DNA from: Micrococcales bacterium 72-143
GTDB lineage: Bacteria > Actinomycetota > Actinomycetes > Actinomycetales > Microbacteriaceae
Assembly (NCBI GenBank): GCA_001898835.1
Contig: MKVM01000001.1
Location: forward strand, 498,796-562,795
DNA: 64,000 nt
Direction: 5' to 3'
Part shown: piece by piece, positions 1 to 8,412 of the stretch
Numbering within the stretch: the stretch's first letter is position 1
Layout: the number at the start of each line of letters is the position of its first letter
Translations under genes and position numbers: made by a program
Notes under the pieces: model-generated
What the model was told of the DNA's origin: nothing
What the model saw: the letters and a program-made list of their open reading frames with translations, nothing else
Databases searched by the model: none

Positions 1-1
1 C

Positions 2-874
2 CTCGCCTCCGGCTTCGCCCTCGCCGGGAACCGCGAGCGCGCCGTGAAGGACCTGCTCGCGATCGCCCACGCGCTGCTGCCCGCCGACATCGCCGAATCG
101 CTCGCCGACCCGATCGGTCAGCTGCTGAAGCTCGAGAACGCGGGCATCGCGCTCGCCGTGGCGCTCGTACTGCTGCTCTGGACGGCATCCGGCTACGCCA
201 CGGCATTCGGGCGCGCGGTCAACGCCGTCTACGAGGTGCAGGAGGGCCGGCCGTTCTGGGCCTTCCGCGCCCGGATGCTGCTCGTCGCCGCGCTGCTCGT
301 GGTGCTCGCCGCGCTCATCGTGCTCGGGCTGCTCGCGACCCCCTCCGCGACGGCCGACATCCTGGGCAGGCACGGGCTCGCCCCGGTCGTGGCGGCCGTC
401 TGGGACTGGCTGCGCTGGCCCCTGCTGCTGGCGCTCGCCCTGCTGTTCGTCGCGACCCTGTATACGCTCACCCCCAACGTGCGCCACCAGCGGATGGTGT
501 GGGCGAGCGTCGGCACCGGCTTCGCGATCGCCACCTGGGCGGTCGCGACGGGCGGCTACGCGCTCTACGTGACGCTCGTGGGAGCCTACGGCGCGCTCTA
601 CGGGTCGATCGGGACGCTCCTCGTCGCGCTGCTGTGGGGGTACATCACCAACCTCGCGCTCGTCGCGGGGGCCGAGCTCGACGCCGAGTTCGTGCGGCTG
701 CGGCAGCTCGCCCGCGGGATCGACGCGACCGAGAGCATCCGGCTGCCGGCCCGCGACCTGACGCGCGACCACTGGATCGCCCGGCAGCACGACCAGGACG
801 TGGCCGACAGCCGCCGCATCCTCGACGCCGCACGGCGGGCGCACGGCGAGAGCGAGCCGGGCGCCGAGGGGTAG
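2..874 (+). CDS. YihY/UPF0761 (BrkB-like) inner membrane protein, 5' partial
   Basis: This is the C-terminal part of a multi-pass membrane protein of the YihY/BrkB-like family. The frame is already open at the window edge, so the true start lies upstream and the GTG at 44 is internal. Hydrophobic segments fall near positions 150-200, 280-345, 420-465, 500-570 and 600-665, and the motif TASGYATAFGRAVNAVYEV is typical of the family. A basic, charged tail of about 60 residues follows the last membrane segment and should be cytoplasmic. The family has no settled biochemical role; the old ribonuclease BN name is wrong for it. Family assignment is fairly sure, function is not. Confidence 0.82.
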   Translation, partial: LASGFALAGNRERAVKDLLAIAHALLPADIAESLADPIGQLLKLENAGIALAVALVLLLWTASGYATAFGRAVNAVYEVQEGRPFWAFRARMLLVAALLVVLAALIVLGLLATPSATADILGRHGLAPVVAAVWDWLRWPLLLALALLFVATLYTLTPNVRHQRMVWASVGTGFAIATWAVATGGYALYVTLVGAYGALYGSIGTLLVALLWGYITNLALVAGAELDAEFVRLRQLARGIDATESIRLPARDLTRDHWIARQHDQDVADSRRILDAARRAHGESEPGAEG

Positions 875-936
875 CACTCGGCGCGGGCATACGGAAGCCC
901 CTTGAGGCATCGACGGGCGCGCGGTCGGCTGGGGAC

Positions 937-1818
937 ATGACCGACGCGCTCACCAACCCCGTGACCCGCTACCGCACGGACGGCTTCCGGCCCCAGGAGC
1001 AGGAGCAGCCCGGCCTCACGGCACGCACCGACCCGGTGCCCGACCACGGCGAGGAGAGCTACCGCGGCACGGGCCGGCTCGCGGGCATGTGCGCCCTCAT
1101 CACGGGCGGCGACTCGGGCATCGGGCGCGCCGTCGCCATCGCCTACGCGCGCGAGGGAGCCGACGTGGCGATCTCCTACCTGCCTGAGGAGGAGGACGAC
1201 GCGCGCGAGACCGGCGACTGGATCGAGAAGGCCGGACGCACGGCGTGCCTGCTGCCGGGCGACGTGCGCTCCGAGGATCAGTGCACGCAGCTCGTCGACC
1301 GCACGCTCGCGGAGCTCGGCGGGCTCGACATCCTCGTGCTCAACGCCGGCTACCAGGAGAACCGCGACGGCCTCGAGAACATCCCCACGCGCGAGATCGA
1401 GCGCGTGTTCGACACGAACCTCTTCGCGCCCATGTGGATCGCCCGGGCCGCCATCCCGCACCTGAAGCCCGGTGCGTCGATCATCACGACCTCGTCCATC
1501 CAGGCGTTCAACCCCTCGCCCAAGCTCATCGACTACGCCATGACGAAGGCCGCCCAGGTGGCGTTCACGAAGGCCCTCGCGCAGCAGCTCGGCGGGCGGG
1601 GCGTCCGCGTCAACGCCGTCGCGCCCGGGCCGATCTGGACGCCGCTCATCCCGGCCACCAGCTGGCCGGAGTCGCTGCCCGAGTTCGGGCAGGACACGCC
1701 GCTCGGGCGCGCCGGCCAGCCGGCCGAGCTGGCGCCCGCGTACGTCTTCCTCGCGTCCCCGGAGGCCTCCTACGTCTCCGGGGCGATCGTGCCCGTCACG
1801 GGCGGAAAGGGGCTGTGA
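937..1818 (+). CDS. Short-chain dehydrogenase/reductase (SDR), YhdF/YghA-like with N-terminal extension
   Basis: A 293-residue NAD(P)-dependent oxidoreductase. The Rossmann motif TGGDSGIGRA, the NAG motif (LNAGYQ), the catalytic Ser region (TTSSIQAF) and YAMTK with the active-site Tyr and Lys are all present, and VNAVAPGPIWTPL follows as in classical SDRs. The roughly 45-residue Pro/Glu-rich N-terminal extension is typical of the general-stress SDR subgroup (E. coli YghA, Bacillus YhdF/YdaD). The ATG at 937 is the first good start after the upstream gene. Its stop TGA overlaps the ATG of the next small gene (TGATG), so the two are probably translated together. The substrate cannot be told from sequence. 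Confidence 0.9.
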   Translation: MTDALTNPVTRYRTDGFRPQEQEQPGLTARTDPVPDHGEESYRGTGRLAGMCALITGGDSGIGRAVAIAYAREGADVAISYLPEEEDDARETGDWIEKAGRTACLLPGDVRSEDQCTQLVDRTLAELGGLDILVLNAGYQENRDGLENIPTREIERVFDTNLFAPMWIARAAIPHLKPGASIITTSSIQAFNPSPKLIDYAMTKAAQVAFTKALAQQLGGRGVRVNAVAPGPIWTPLIPATSWPESLPEFGQDTPLGRAGQPAELAPAYVFLASPEASYVSGAIVPVTGGKGL

Positions 1819-2084
1819 TGCCTGGATCTCGCGACAACGCGCTCAAGGACCCGAAGCTCTACGAGGAGCTCCGGGACAAGGGCGACAGCAAGGAGAAGGC
1901 CGCGCGCATCTCGAACGCGGTCGCGGCGCGCGGGGCGAAGTCGGTGGGCCGCACGGGCGGCAAGGCCGCGGACCTCGACGACCGCACCGTCGCGCAGCTG
2001 CGCTCCCGCGCGAAGGAGCTCGGCCTGCGCGGCTACTCGAGCAAGACGAAGTCGGAGCTCATCGACCTCATCCGCAACCACTGA
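1818..2084 (+). CDS. Small basic protein with Rho-N/SAP-like C-terminal motif
   Basis: An 88-residue Lys/Arg-rich protein whose start codon overlaps the stop of the SDR gene by one base. The N-terminal half (SRDNALKDPKLYEELRDKG) resembles the small actinobacterial proteins annotated DUF7218. The last 35 residues, with LRSRAKELGLRGYSSKTKS followed by ELIDLIR, match the Rho termination factor N-terminal/SAP-like helix-extended-loop-helix that binds nucleic acid. A DNA- or RNA-binding role is therefore likely, but the target is unknown. Pairing with a stress-type SDR suggests a shared stress regulon, which is inference. Confidence 0.75.
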   Translation: MPGSRDNALKDPKLYEELRDKGDSKEKAARISNAVAARGAKSVGRTGGKAADLDDRTVAQLRSRAKELGLRGYSSKTKSELIDLIRNH

Positions 2085-2171
2085 CGCACTGCCCTCCCCG
2101 GCGCACTCGAGCGCAGCGGGGGTGCGGCACGAAAGGGTCGCCGCACTCCCTCGACCCGAGTGACCCGGAGA

Positions 2172-2975
2172 TCAGTACACGAAGATCGGGATCCACCCCG
2201 GGTTGTGCGCGTGCACGATCGCGAGGAACACGATCGCGTCGAACAGCAGGTGCACCGAGAGCACGTACCCGAGCGATCGGGTGCGCGCGAAGAGGTAGCC
2301 CTGCAGCAGCGCGAAGGGGAAGGTGAGCAGTGGCCCCCAGGCGCGGTATCCGAGCTCCCACAGGAACGACACGAAGATCACCGCCTGGATGAGGTTGGCC
2401 GGCCAGACCGGGAAGTGCCGGCGCAACAGGGCGAAGCACGTGCAGATGAAGAACAGCTCGTCCCAGGTGCCGACGGCGTTGACGCCGACGAAGAAGCGCA
2501 GCAGCTCCGACAGGTCGGTGATGTGGGGCCAGTTCTGGTACGCCCCGGAGCGGATGAAGTAGAACGGCAGGATGAGCCAGCCGAGGAACGGCACCGCGAA
2601 CAGGTAGGCGATCTCGAGCCGGGTCTTCTTCTCGCGGCTGCGCCACGGGAACCGGATGGCGCGCCGACGCAGCAGGAAGCGGTCGAGCAGGAACGGTGTC
2701 GCGACCGCGAGCCCCAGAACGATGCCGATGCGGAAGAAGGCGCCCCACTCGACGTCCGCCTCCACGGAGGTCGACGACACGATCGCGATGCCGATCCCGA
2801 TCAGGGTGAGGTCGACGCCGAGCTCCCGGTCCATCCACCAGGCGAGCCCGACCGCCGCGACCAGCACGAGGTGGCCCCAACCGGGCAGCTGGAACCCGAA
2901 GAGCAGCAGGGCGGATGCGGCGACGCCGATCGCGGGCAGCAGGGCGCGCCGCGACCACGGGGCTGCGGGTGTCAC
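2172..2975 (-). CDS. CPBP-like intramembrane protein downstream of ku
   Basis: A 267-residue membrane protein with about seven hydrophobic segments. The C-terminal half resembles CPBP/Abi intramembrane metalloproteases: GTWDELFFI sits where motif 1 (EExxxR) is expected, and HLLFDAI matches the third motif. Motif 1 shows D-E rather than E-E and lacks the usual Arg, so activity is doubtful. The GTG start at 2975 overlaps the ku stop (GTGA), which fixes the start and puts the gene in the ku operon. A role in end joining is not implied by the family; CPBP proteins act in protein processing or bacteriocin self-immunity. Membrane nature is sure, CPBP family probable. Confidence 0.72.
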   Translation of the reverse strand: MTPAAPWSRRALLPAIGVAASALLLFGFQLPGWGHLVLVAAVGLAWWMDRELGVDLTLIGIGIAIVSSTSVEADVEWGAFFRIGIVLGLAVATPFLLDRFLLRRRAIRFPWRSREKKTRLEIAYLFAVPFLGWLILPFYFIRSGAYQNWPHITDLSELLRFFVGVNAVGTWDELFFICTCFALLRRHFPVWPANLIQAVIFVSFLWELGYRAWGPLLTFPFALLQGYLFARTRSLGYVLSVHLLFDAIVFLAIVHAHNPGWIPIFVY

Positions 2976-3799
2976 GCCGACTTGGTCTTCTTCTTGGCGG
3001 GCGCCTTCTTCGCGGGCGCCCCGCGCCGCTTCTCGACGGAGCGCTTGAGCGCCTCCATGAGGTCGAGCACCTCGCCCCCGCCCTCCGACTCGCGTCCGAA
3101 GGTCGCCTCCGTGTCGAGCGCGTCGCCCTGCTCGAGCTTCGCCTCCACGAGGGTGCGCAGCTGCTCCTGGTAGTCGTCGGTGAACTTGTCGGGCTCGAAG
3201 TCGGAGGCGAAGCTCTCGACGAGCTGCTTCGACATCGTGAGCTCCGCATCCGTGATCTTCGGGGTTTCGTCGAGCTCGGGGAAGCGGGCCTCGCGCACCT
3301 CGTCGTCCCACAGCAGCGTCTGCATGGTCAGCACTCCGTCCCGCACGCGGAGGGCCGCGAGCCGCGTCTTCTGACGGAGCGCGAACTTCACGATCGCCGT
3401 GCGCTCGGAGTCCTCCAGCGTCCGCATGAGCAGCACGTACGCCTTGGTGGACTTCGAGTCGGGCGCCAGGTAGTAGCTCTTCTCGAACATGATCGGGTCG
3501 ATCTGCGCCGTCGGCACGAACTCGACGACGTCGATATCGCGCGAGCGCTCGACGGGCAGGGCGGCGAAGTCGTCGTCGGTGAGGATGACCGTCTGGTCGC
3601 CGTCGACGTAGGCCTTCGCGATGTGCTCGTAGTCGACGGTCTCCCCGTCGATCTCGCACACCCGCTTGTACCGGATGCGCCCGCCGTCCGCGTCGTGCAC
3701 CTGGTGCAGCGGCACGTCGTGGTCCTCCGTGGCGGAGTACAGCTTCACCGGCACGTTGACGAGCCCGAAGCTGAGCGAGCCCTTCCAGATGGAGCGCAT
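2972..3799 (-). CDS. ku: Ku DNA end-binding protein (non-homologous end joining)
   Basis: A 275-residue bacterial Ku homodimer subunit. It starts MRSIWKGSLSFGLVNVPVKL, the hallmark N-terminus, and carries the Ku core with DYEHIAKAY and KSYYLAPD. The C-terminus ends in a Lys/Ala-rich tail (APAKKAPAKKKTKSA) like the DNA-binding tails of mycobacterial and Streptomyces Ku. Ku binds double-strand ends and recruits LigD, which is encoded divergently 75 bp away. The ATG at 3799 gives the canonical N-terminus; upstream codons in the same frame are not family-like. The downstream CPBP-like gene overlaps by four bases. Confidence 0.96.
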   Translation of the reverse strand: MRSIWKGSLSFGLVNVPVKLYSATEDHDVPLHQVHDADGGRIRYKRVCEIDGETVDYEHIAKAYVDGDQTVILTDDDFAALPVERSRDIDVVEFVPTAQIDPIMFEKSYYLAPDSKSTKAYVLLMRTLEDSERTAIVKFALRQKTRLAALRVRDGVLTMQTLLWDDEVREARFPELDETPKITDAELTMSKQLVESFASDFEPDKFTDDYQEQLRTLVEAKLEQGDALDTEATFGRESEGGGEVLDLMEALKRSVEKRRGAPAKKAPAKKKTKSA

Positions 3800-3862
3800 C
3801 CCGTCATCGTCCCACCGAATGTAGACACTGTGAACCCCATTGAGGCGCCCGGATGCCGCGGG

Positions 3863-3868
3863 TAGGGT
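3863..3868 (+). promoter_or_regulatory. Putative -10 box (TAGGGT) for leaderless ligD
   Basis: TAGGGT lies six bases before the ATG at 3875, so transcription would begin at or beside the start codon. No ribosome binding site is visible in between. This is the usual arrangement for leaderless actinobacterial mRNAs. Inferred from spacing only. Confidence 0.5.
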
Positions 3869-3874
3869 GCCCGG

Positions 3875-4795
3875 ATGACGCCTCCCCGCGATCCGTCCGC
3901 CGAGCAGTACGTGAGCGTCGGCGGGCACCGGCTGCGGCTCACCAGCCTCGACAAGGTCATGTACCCGGAGACCGGCACGACGAAGGCCGAGGTCATCGAC
4001 TACTACACGCGCGTCGCCGAGTACCTCATCCCCCACGCGAAGGACCGCCCGGCCACCCGCAAGCGCTGGGTCTCGGGCGTCGGCACGGCCGACAAGCCCG
4101 GCCAGGTGTTCTTCGAGAAGAACCTCCCCGACTCGGCGCCGTCCTGGATCGCGCGGCGCGACATCCAGCACAGCGACCACGTCAACAGCTACCCGCTCGT
4201 CAACGACCTCGCGACCCTCGTCTGGATCGCCCAGCAGAACGCGCTCGAGATCCACGTGCCGCAGTGGCGCTTCGGCCGGAACGGGGCGCGGAAGAACCCC
4301 GACCGGCTCGTGCTGGACCTCGACCCGGGCGAGGGCGCCGGGCTCCCCGAGTGCGTCGAGGTGGCGAAGCTCGTGCGCGACATCCTCACCGACATCGGCC
4401 TCGAGCCCATGCCGGTGACGAGCGGCAGCAAGGGCATCCACCTCTACGCCGCCCTCGACGGCACCCAGTCGAGCGATCAGGTCTCGGCGATCGCGCACGA
4501 GCTCGCCCGCTCGCTCGAGGCGGACCACCCGGACCTCGTGGTGAGCGACATGAAGAAGGCGATCCGGGGCGGCAAGGTGCTGCTCGACTGGAGCCAGAAC
4601 AACGGCAGCAAGACCACGATCGTGCCGTACTCGCTGCGCGGGCGGGTGCGTCCGACCGTCGCGGCTCCCCGCACCTGGCGCGAGCTGCTCTCGCCGAAGC
4701 TGCGTCAGCTCGAGTTCGGCGAGGTGCTCGAACGCCTGAGATCGAAGGGAGACCCGCTCGCCGAACTCTCGGCGAGCCACCCACCTCGGGGCTGA
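3875..4795 (+). CDS. ligD: LigD primase-polymerase (PolDom) domain ORF
   Basis: A 306-residue ORF covering the archaeo-eukaryotic primase-like polymerase domain of LigD, which fills gaps and adds nucleotides during end joining. The catalytic DLD is at residues 148-150, SGSKGIH at 183-189 and the third acidic residue in LLDWSQN at about 238. The body of the domain is complete up to ERLRSKGDPLAEL. There the frame runs into SASHPPRG and stops, while the expected linker (THLGAEVDERLGTYRSM) is read in the frame one base ahead. In most actinobacteria this domain is fused to the phosphoesterase and ligase domains, so this is either a fission or a frameshift in one ligD gene. Confidence 0.9.
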   Translation: MTPPRDPSAEQYVSVGGHRLRLTSLDKVMYPETGTTKAEVIDYYTRVAEYLIPHAKDRPATRKRWVSGVGTADKPGQVFFEKNLPDSAPSWIARRDIQHSDHVNSYPLVNDLATLVWIAQQNALEIHVPQWRFGRNGARKNPDRLVLDLDPGEGAGLPECVEVAKLVRDILTDIGLEPMPVTSGSKGIHLYAALDGTQSSDQVSAIAHELARSLEADHPDLVVSDMKKAIRGGKVLLDWSQNNGSKTTIVPYSLRGRVRPTVAAPRTWRELLSPKLRQLEFGEVLERLRSKGDPLAELSASHPPRG

Positions 4796-4826
4796 GGTCG
4801 ACGAGCGGCTCGGCACCTACCGCTCG

Positions 4827-6365
4827 ATGCGCGACGCCGCGAAGACGCCCGAGCCGATGGGCGGAGCGGATGCGGCGGACGCCGCCGAGGCGCGCTCGGG
4901 CGACCGGCCGATGTTCGTCATCCAGGAGCATCACGCGACCCGACTGCACCACGACTTCCGCCTGGAGCACGACGGCGTGCTCGTGTCGTGGGCGCTGCCG
5001 AAGGGCCTGCCGACCGATCCGGGCGTCAACCACCTCGCCGTGCAGACCGAGGACCACCCTCTCGAGTACGGCTCCTTCGAGGGCACCATCCCGAGGGGCG
5101 AGTACGGCGCGGGCACGGTCACGATCTGGGACACCGGCAGCTACGAGCTCGAGAAGTGGCGCGACGGCCAGGAGGTCATCGTGACCATCCACGGGCGAGC
5201 GCACGGGACGCACCGGCTCGCGCTCATCCGCACGGGCGGCGACGACGCCAAGCCGCAGTGGCTCATCCACCTCATGAAGGACCAGACACCGCACCCCGCG
5301 CACGACGGCTCCGAGTCGTACCGCAAGCCGCCGTCCACCTCCCCCGGGCGCGGGCTGCGGCGCGGGAAGACGGTCGTCGGCTCGCGGAAGCAGCTCGCGG
5401 GGGTCGTGCACCCGATGCTCGCCACGCCGGCGGAGCCCGCGGAGCTGCGGGGCCGTGCGGGGTGGCGCTTCGAGATGAAGTGGGACGGCTTCCGCGCCAT
5501 CGCCCGGATCTCCGGTGACGAGGTCACCCTCACCTCCCGCAACGGCCTCGACCTGACCCCGACGTTCCCCGAGCTCGCCGTGCTCGCGGATGCCGTGCAC
5601 GGCGACGCGGTGCTCGACGGCGAGATCGTCGCCCCCGACGAGCGGGGGGTGCCGCGCTTCGCGCGCATCCAGCAACGCGCGGGCCTCACCGGCCCTCGAG
5701 ACGTGGAGCGGGCACGGCGTGCGGTGGGGGTGGAGTTCTACGCGTTCGACGTGCTCGAGGAGGGCGGACGCCCGCTCACCGCGCTGCCCTACGCCGAGCG
5801 GCGCGCGCGGCTCGGGGAGCTCGTGACGGAGAACGCCCTCGTGCGGGTGCCACCCGACGCGGGCGACGACCTCGACGCGGCACTCGCGACGAGCCGCGAG
5901 CTGGGCCTCGAGGGGGTCATGGCGAAGCGCACCGACTCCCCCTACCGCGAGGGCCGCCGCAGCCGCGACTGGCTGAAGCTCAAGCACACTCTCGCCCAGG
6001 AGGTCGTCGTGGTCGGCTGGCGCACCGGCAACGGGATCCGCGCCGACACCCTCGGCTCGCTGCTCGTCGGCATCCCGGATGCCGAGGGGCGCCTCCGCTA
6101 CGCCGGGCGCGTCGGCACGGGGTTCAGCGAGCGCGACCTCGCGAAGGCGCGGGCGCGGCTCGACGCGCTCGCCGTCGACTCCGCCGCGCTCGACGGTGTC
6201 CCCGCGGAGGACGCCCGCGACGCCCACTGGGTGACGCCGGCGCTCGTCGGCGAGGTCGAGTACGGCGAGGCGACCCCCGACGGGCGGCTGCGGCATCCGG
6301 TGTGGCGGGGGTGGCGGTTCGACAAGTCGCCCGCGGAGGTGCGCTGGGAGCGCACAATGGGATGA
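4827..6365 (+). CDS. ligD: LigD 3'-phosphoesterase plus ATP-dependent DNA ligase ORF
   Basis: A 512-residue ORF with the LigD phosphoesterase domain first (FVIQEHHATRLHHDFRLEHD, residues 30-49, with the metal-binding His and Asp) and the ATP-dependent ligase domain after about residue 190. The adenylated Lys is in EMKWDGFRA (K218); FYAFDVLEEGG and EGVMAKRTDSPYREG are later nucleotidyl-transferase motifs, and the OB domain ends with VWRGWRFDKSP. The ATG at 4827 is the first start codon in this frame, but linker homology continues upstream to about 4780, so this ORF looks like the rest of a single LigD cut by a frameshift. It would seal ends held by Ku. Confidence 0.92.
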   Translation: MRDAAKTPEPMGGADAADAAEARSGDRPMFVIQEHHATRLHHDFRLEHDGVLVSWALPKGLPTDPGVNHLAVQTEDHPLEYGSFEGTIPRGEYGAGTVTIWDTGSYELEKWRDGQEVIVTIHGRAHGTHRLALIRTGGDDAKPQWLIHLMKDQTPHPAHDGSESYRKPPSTSPGRGLRRGKTVVGSRKQLAGVVHPMLATPAEPAELRGRAGWRFEMKWDGFRAIARISGDEVTLTSRNGLDLTPTFPELAVLADAVHGDAVLDGEIVAPDERGVPRFARIQQRAGLTGPRDVERARRAVGVEFYAFDVLEEGGRPLTALPYAERRARLGELVTENALVRVPPDAGDDLDAALATSRELGLEGVMAKRTDSPYREGRRSRDWLKLKHTLAQEVVVVGWRTGNGIRADTLGSLLVGIPDAEGRLRYAGRVGTGFSERDLAKARARLDALAVDSAALDGVPAEDARDAHWVTPALVGEVEYGEATPDGRLRHPVWRGWRFDKSPAEVRWERTMG

Positions 6366-6391
6366 GGAGTCCCGCACGGGAGGGAGCACGC

Positions 6392-6553
6392 ATGGACCGC
6401 GACACCATCGAGTACGACCCGAACCCCGACGACGAGCGGCCGGTGCCGCTCGAGGAGGAGGAGCCGTCTCCCCCGCCGACGCTCGACCCCGAGGAGCGCG
6501 TCGAGGAGGACGAGCCGGACGACATCCCCCTCGACGACGAGCGACCCGCCTGA
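6392..6553 (+). CDS. Small acidic protein of unknown function
   Basis: A 53-residue, very acidic and Pro-rich protein (NPDDERPVPLEEEEPSPPP, then a run of Asp/Glu to the C-terminus). A good ribosome binding site (GGGAGG, 6379-6384) precedes the ATG at 6392, which supports this start over upstream in-frame codons. It begins 26 bp after the ligD stop and may be co-transcribed with it. No domain is recognised and the protein is probably largely disordered. Confidence 0.6.
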   Translation: MDRDTIEYDPNPDDERPVPLEEEEPSPPPTLDPEERVEEDEPDDIPLDDERPA

Positions 6554-6584
6554 CACCAGCGGTGTCGAGGGCGCGCGGGCCGCG

Positions 6585-8123
6585 CTACTCCACGATCTTG
6601 CCGACGACGACGGGGATGGCGCCCGTCGGCGGGACGATGCCGGAGAGGCGCTCCGGGGCGAGCACCCGGTCCACGTCGTCCCGCGTCATGAGGCCGCGCC
6701 CGACCACGAGATCCGCGATCGACTCGTTCGTCGTGAGCGCGATGTGCGCGAGCGTCGCCGCCTCCGTGTAGCCGATGTACGGCGTGAGCGCGGTGACGAC
6801 GCCGACGCTCGAGGCCACCTGACCCGCGAGGCGCGCCTCGTTCGCCGTGATGCCGTCCACGCAGTTGACGCGCAGCGTGCGGCAGGCGTTCGTCATCCAG
6901 GCGAGAGACTGCAGGATCGAGTGGGCGATGACCGGCTCGAAGGCGTTGAGCTGCAGCTGGCCCCCCTCCGCGGCCGCCGTGACCGTCGCATCCGCGCCGA
7001 TGACGCTGAACGCGACCTGGTTCACGACCTCCGGGATGACCGGGTTGACCTTGCCGGGCATGATCGACGACCCCGCCTGACGCGCGGGCAGCGAGATCTC
7101 GCCGAGCCCCGCCTGCGGGCCGGACGACAGTAGGCGCAGGTCGTTGCAGATCTTGGAGAGCTTCACGGCCGCGCGCTTCAGGGTGCCCGAGAGCGTCATG
7201 AAGATGCCCGCGTCGGCGGTGGCCTCGATGAGGTCGGGCGCCGTCTCCTGCGGGATGCCGGTGACCTCCTCGAGGTGCCGGCGCACGGCCTCCGCGTAGC
7301 GCGGGTCGGCCGTGATGCCGGTGCCGATCGCCGTCGCGCCCATGTTGATCTCGTTGAGCCACGGCATGACCTCGGAGAGGCGGTCGAAGTCCTCGGCGAG
7401 CGTCGTCGCGAAGCCCGCGAACTCCTGCCCGAGGGTCATGGGCACGGCGTCCTGCAGCTGGGTGCGGCCGACCTTGAGCACGTGCGCGAACTCGCGCCCC
7501 TTCGCGCGGAAGCTCGCCGTGAGGAGGCGGTGCTCGTCGAGCAGCCGCTGGGTGCCGAACACCATGGCGAGCTTGATCGCCGTCGGGTACACGTCATTGG
7601 TCGACTGGCTGCGGTTGACGTCGTCGATCGGGTGCAGGTGGGCGTAGTCGCCCCGCGGGTAGCCGAGCTCCTCGAGGCACGCGTTCGCGATCACCTCGTT
7701 GGTGTTCATGTTGGTGCTCGTGCCGGCGCCGCCCTGGATCACCCCCACGACGAACTGGTCGTGCAGCTCCCCCGCGACGATGCGCTCGCACACGCGGTCG
7801 ATGACGTCCGCCTTCGCCGGATCCAGCACGCCGATCTCGCGGTTCGCCCGCGCGGCCGCCTGCTTGACGCGCGCGAGGGCGCGGATGAGATCGGGGTAGT
7901 TCGAGATCGCCCGCCTCGTGATCGGGAAGTTCACGAGCGCTCGCGCCGTGTGGATCCCCCAGTAGACGTCTGCCGGGATCTCGAGGCTGCCGAGCGAGTC
8001 GGATTCGGTTCGGGTTGGGCCGGTGCCTGAGAGCAGTTCGCGCGCCCCGTCGGGGCCCGTCGTGACGTGGTCGTCGCCGACGATGAACTGCTCGGAGGCG
8101 GTCAGACCGGTCGTGTCGGACAT
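6585..8123 (-). CDS. aspA: Aspartate ammonia-lyase
   Basis: A 512-residue member of the fumarase/aspartase superfamily. The signature GSSIMPGKVNPVIPEVVNQV holds the flexible catalytic loop serine, and the T-H and substrate-binding regions (GAGTSTNMNTNEVIANACLE; HPIDDVNRSQSTNDV) match aspartases better than class II fumarases. The reaction is L-aspartate to fumarate and ammonia. An extra 35-40 residues at the N-terminus precede the usual start of homology (RTESDSLGSLEIPADVYWG). The ATG at 8123 has a strong ribosome binding site (AAGGAGAT). The gene is convergent with the small acidic gene and monocistronic as far as visible. Confidence 0.92.
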   Translation of the reverse strand: MSDTTGLTASEQFIVGDDHVTTGPDGARELLSGTGPTRTESDSLGSLEIPADVYWGIHTARALVNFPITRRAISNYPDLIRALARVKQAAARANREIGVLDPAKADVIDRVCERIVAGELHDQFVVGVIQGGAGTSTNMNTNEVIANACLEELGYPRGDYAHLHPIDDVNRSQSTNDVYPTAIKLAMVFGTQRLLDEHRLLTASFRAKGREFAHVLKVGRTQLQDAVPMTLGQEFAGFATTLAEDFDRLSEVMPWLNEINMGATAIGTGITADPRYAEAVRRHLEEVTGIPQETAPDLIEATADAGIFMTLSGTLKRAAVKLSKICNDLRLLSSGPQAGLGEISLPARQAGSSIMPGKVNPVIPEVVNQVAFSVIGADATVTAAAEGGQLQLNAFEPVIAHSILQSLAWMTNACRTLRVNCVDGITANEARLAGQVASSVGVVTALTPYIGYTEAATLAHIALTTNESIADLVVGRGLMTRDDVDRVLAPERLSGIVPPTGAIPVVVGKIVE

Positions 8124-8193
8124 CGCGCATCTCCTTCGATGGGTGTCCAGCGAGTCTATGGCCGCGGCGTCCGCGGCGGAGTGGACGGATGCC

Positions 8194-8412
8194 TCAGCGC
8201 GTGAACAGCGTCAGCAGATGATCGCCCACGATGAGGTAGATGCCGAAGAGCACCACGGCACCGCACAGCACGAACATCGACACCGAGACGGGGCGGCGCC
8301 AGGTGGCCTCACCGTCGCCGAGGCGCAGCCCGAGCGAGAACAGGGCCACCGCGATGCAGGCCGAGACCAGCGCTGACACGAAGACCGTGAGGAACGCCAT
8401 CCAGTCGATCAT
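8194..8412 (-). CDS. Small two-segment membrane protein linked to PiT transporter
   Basis: A 72-residue protein with two hydrophobic segments (about residues 5-28 and 45-66) and a short charged loop (RLGDGEATWRRP). Its ATG overlaps the stop of the phosphate transporter gene upstream by four bases (ATGA), so it is translated with it. No family is recognised. It may be an accessory or assembly factor of the transporter, but nothing in the sequence shows it. Confidence 0.72.
   Translation of the reverse strand: MIDWMAFLTVFVSALVSACIAVALFSLGLRLGDGEATWRRPVSVSMFVLCGAVVLFGIYLIVGDHLLTLFTR

Noticed and set aside
499..1818. Fusion of the YihY protein to the SDR through an overlapping frame
   Set aside because: The frame upstream of 937 is an Arg-rich shadow of the YihY gene; SDR homology begins after the ATG at 937.
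2972..4816. Longer Ku protein starting upstream of 3799
   Set aside because: The added residues are a shadow of the ligD polymerase frame; the canonical Ku N-terminus MRSIWKGSLSFG starts at 3799.
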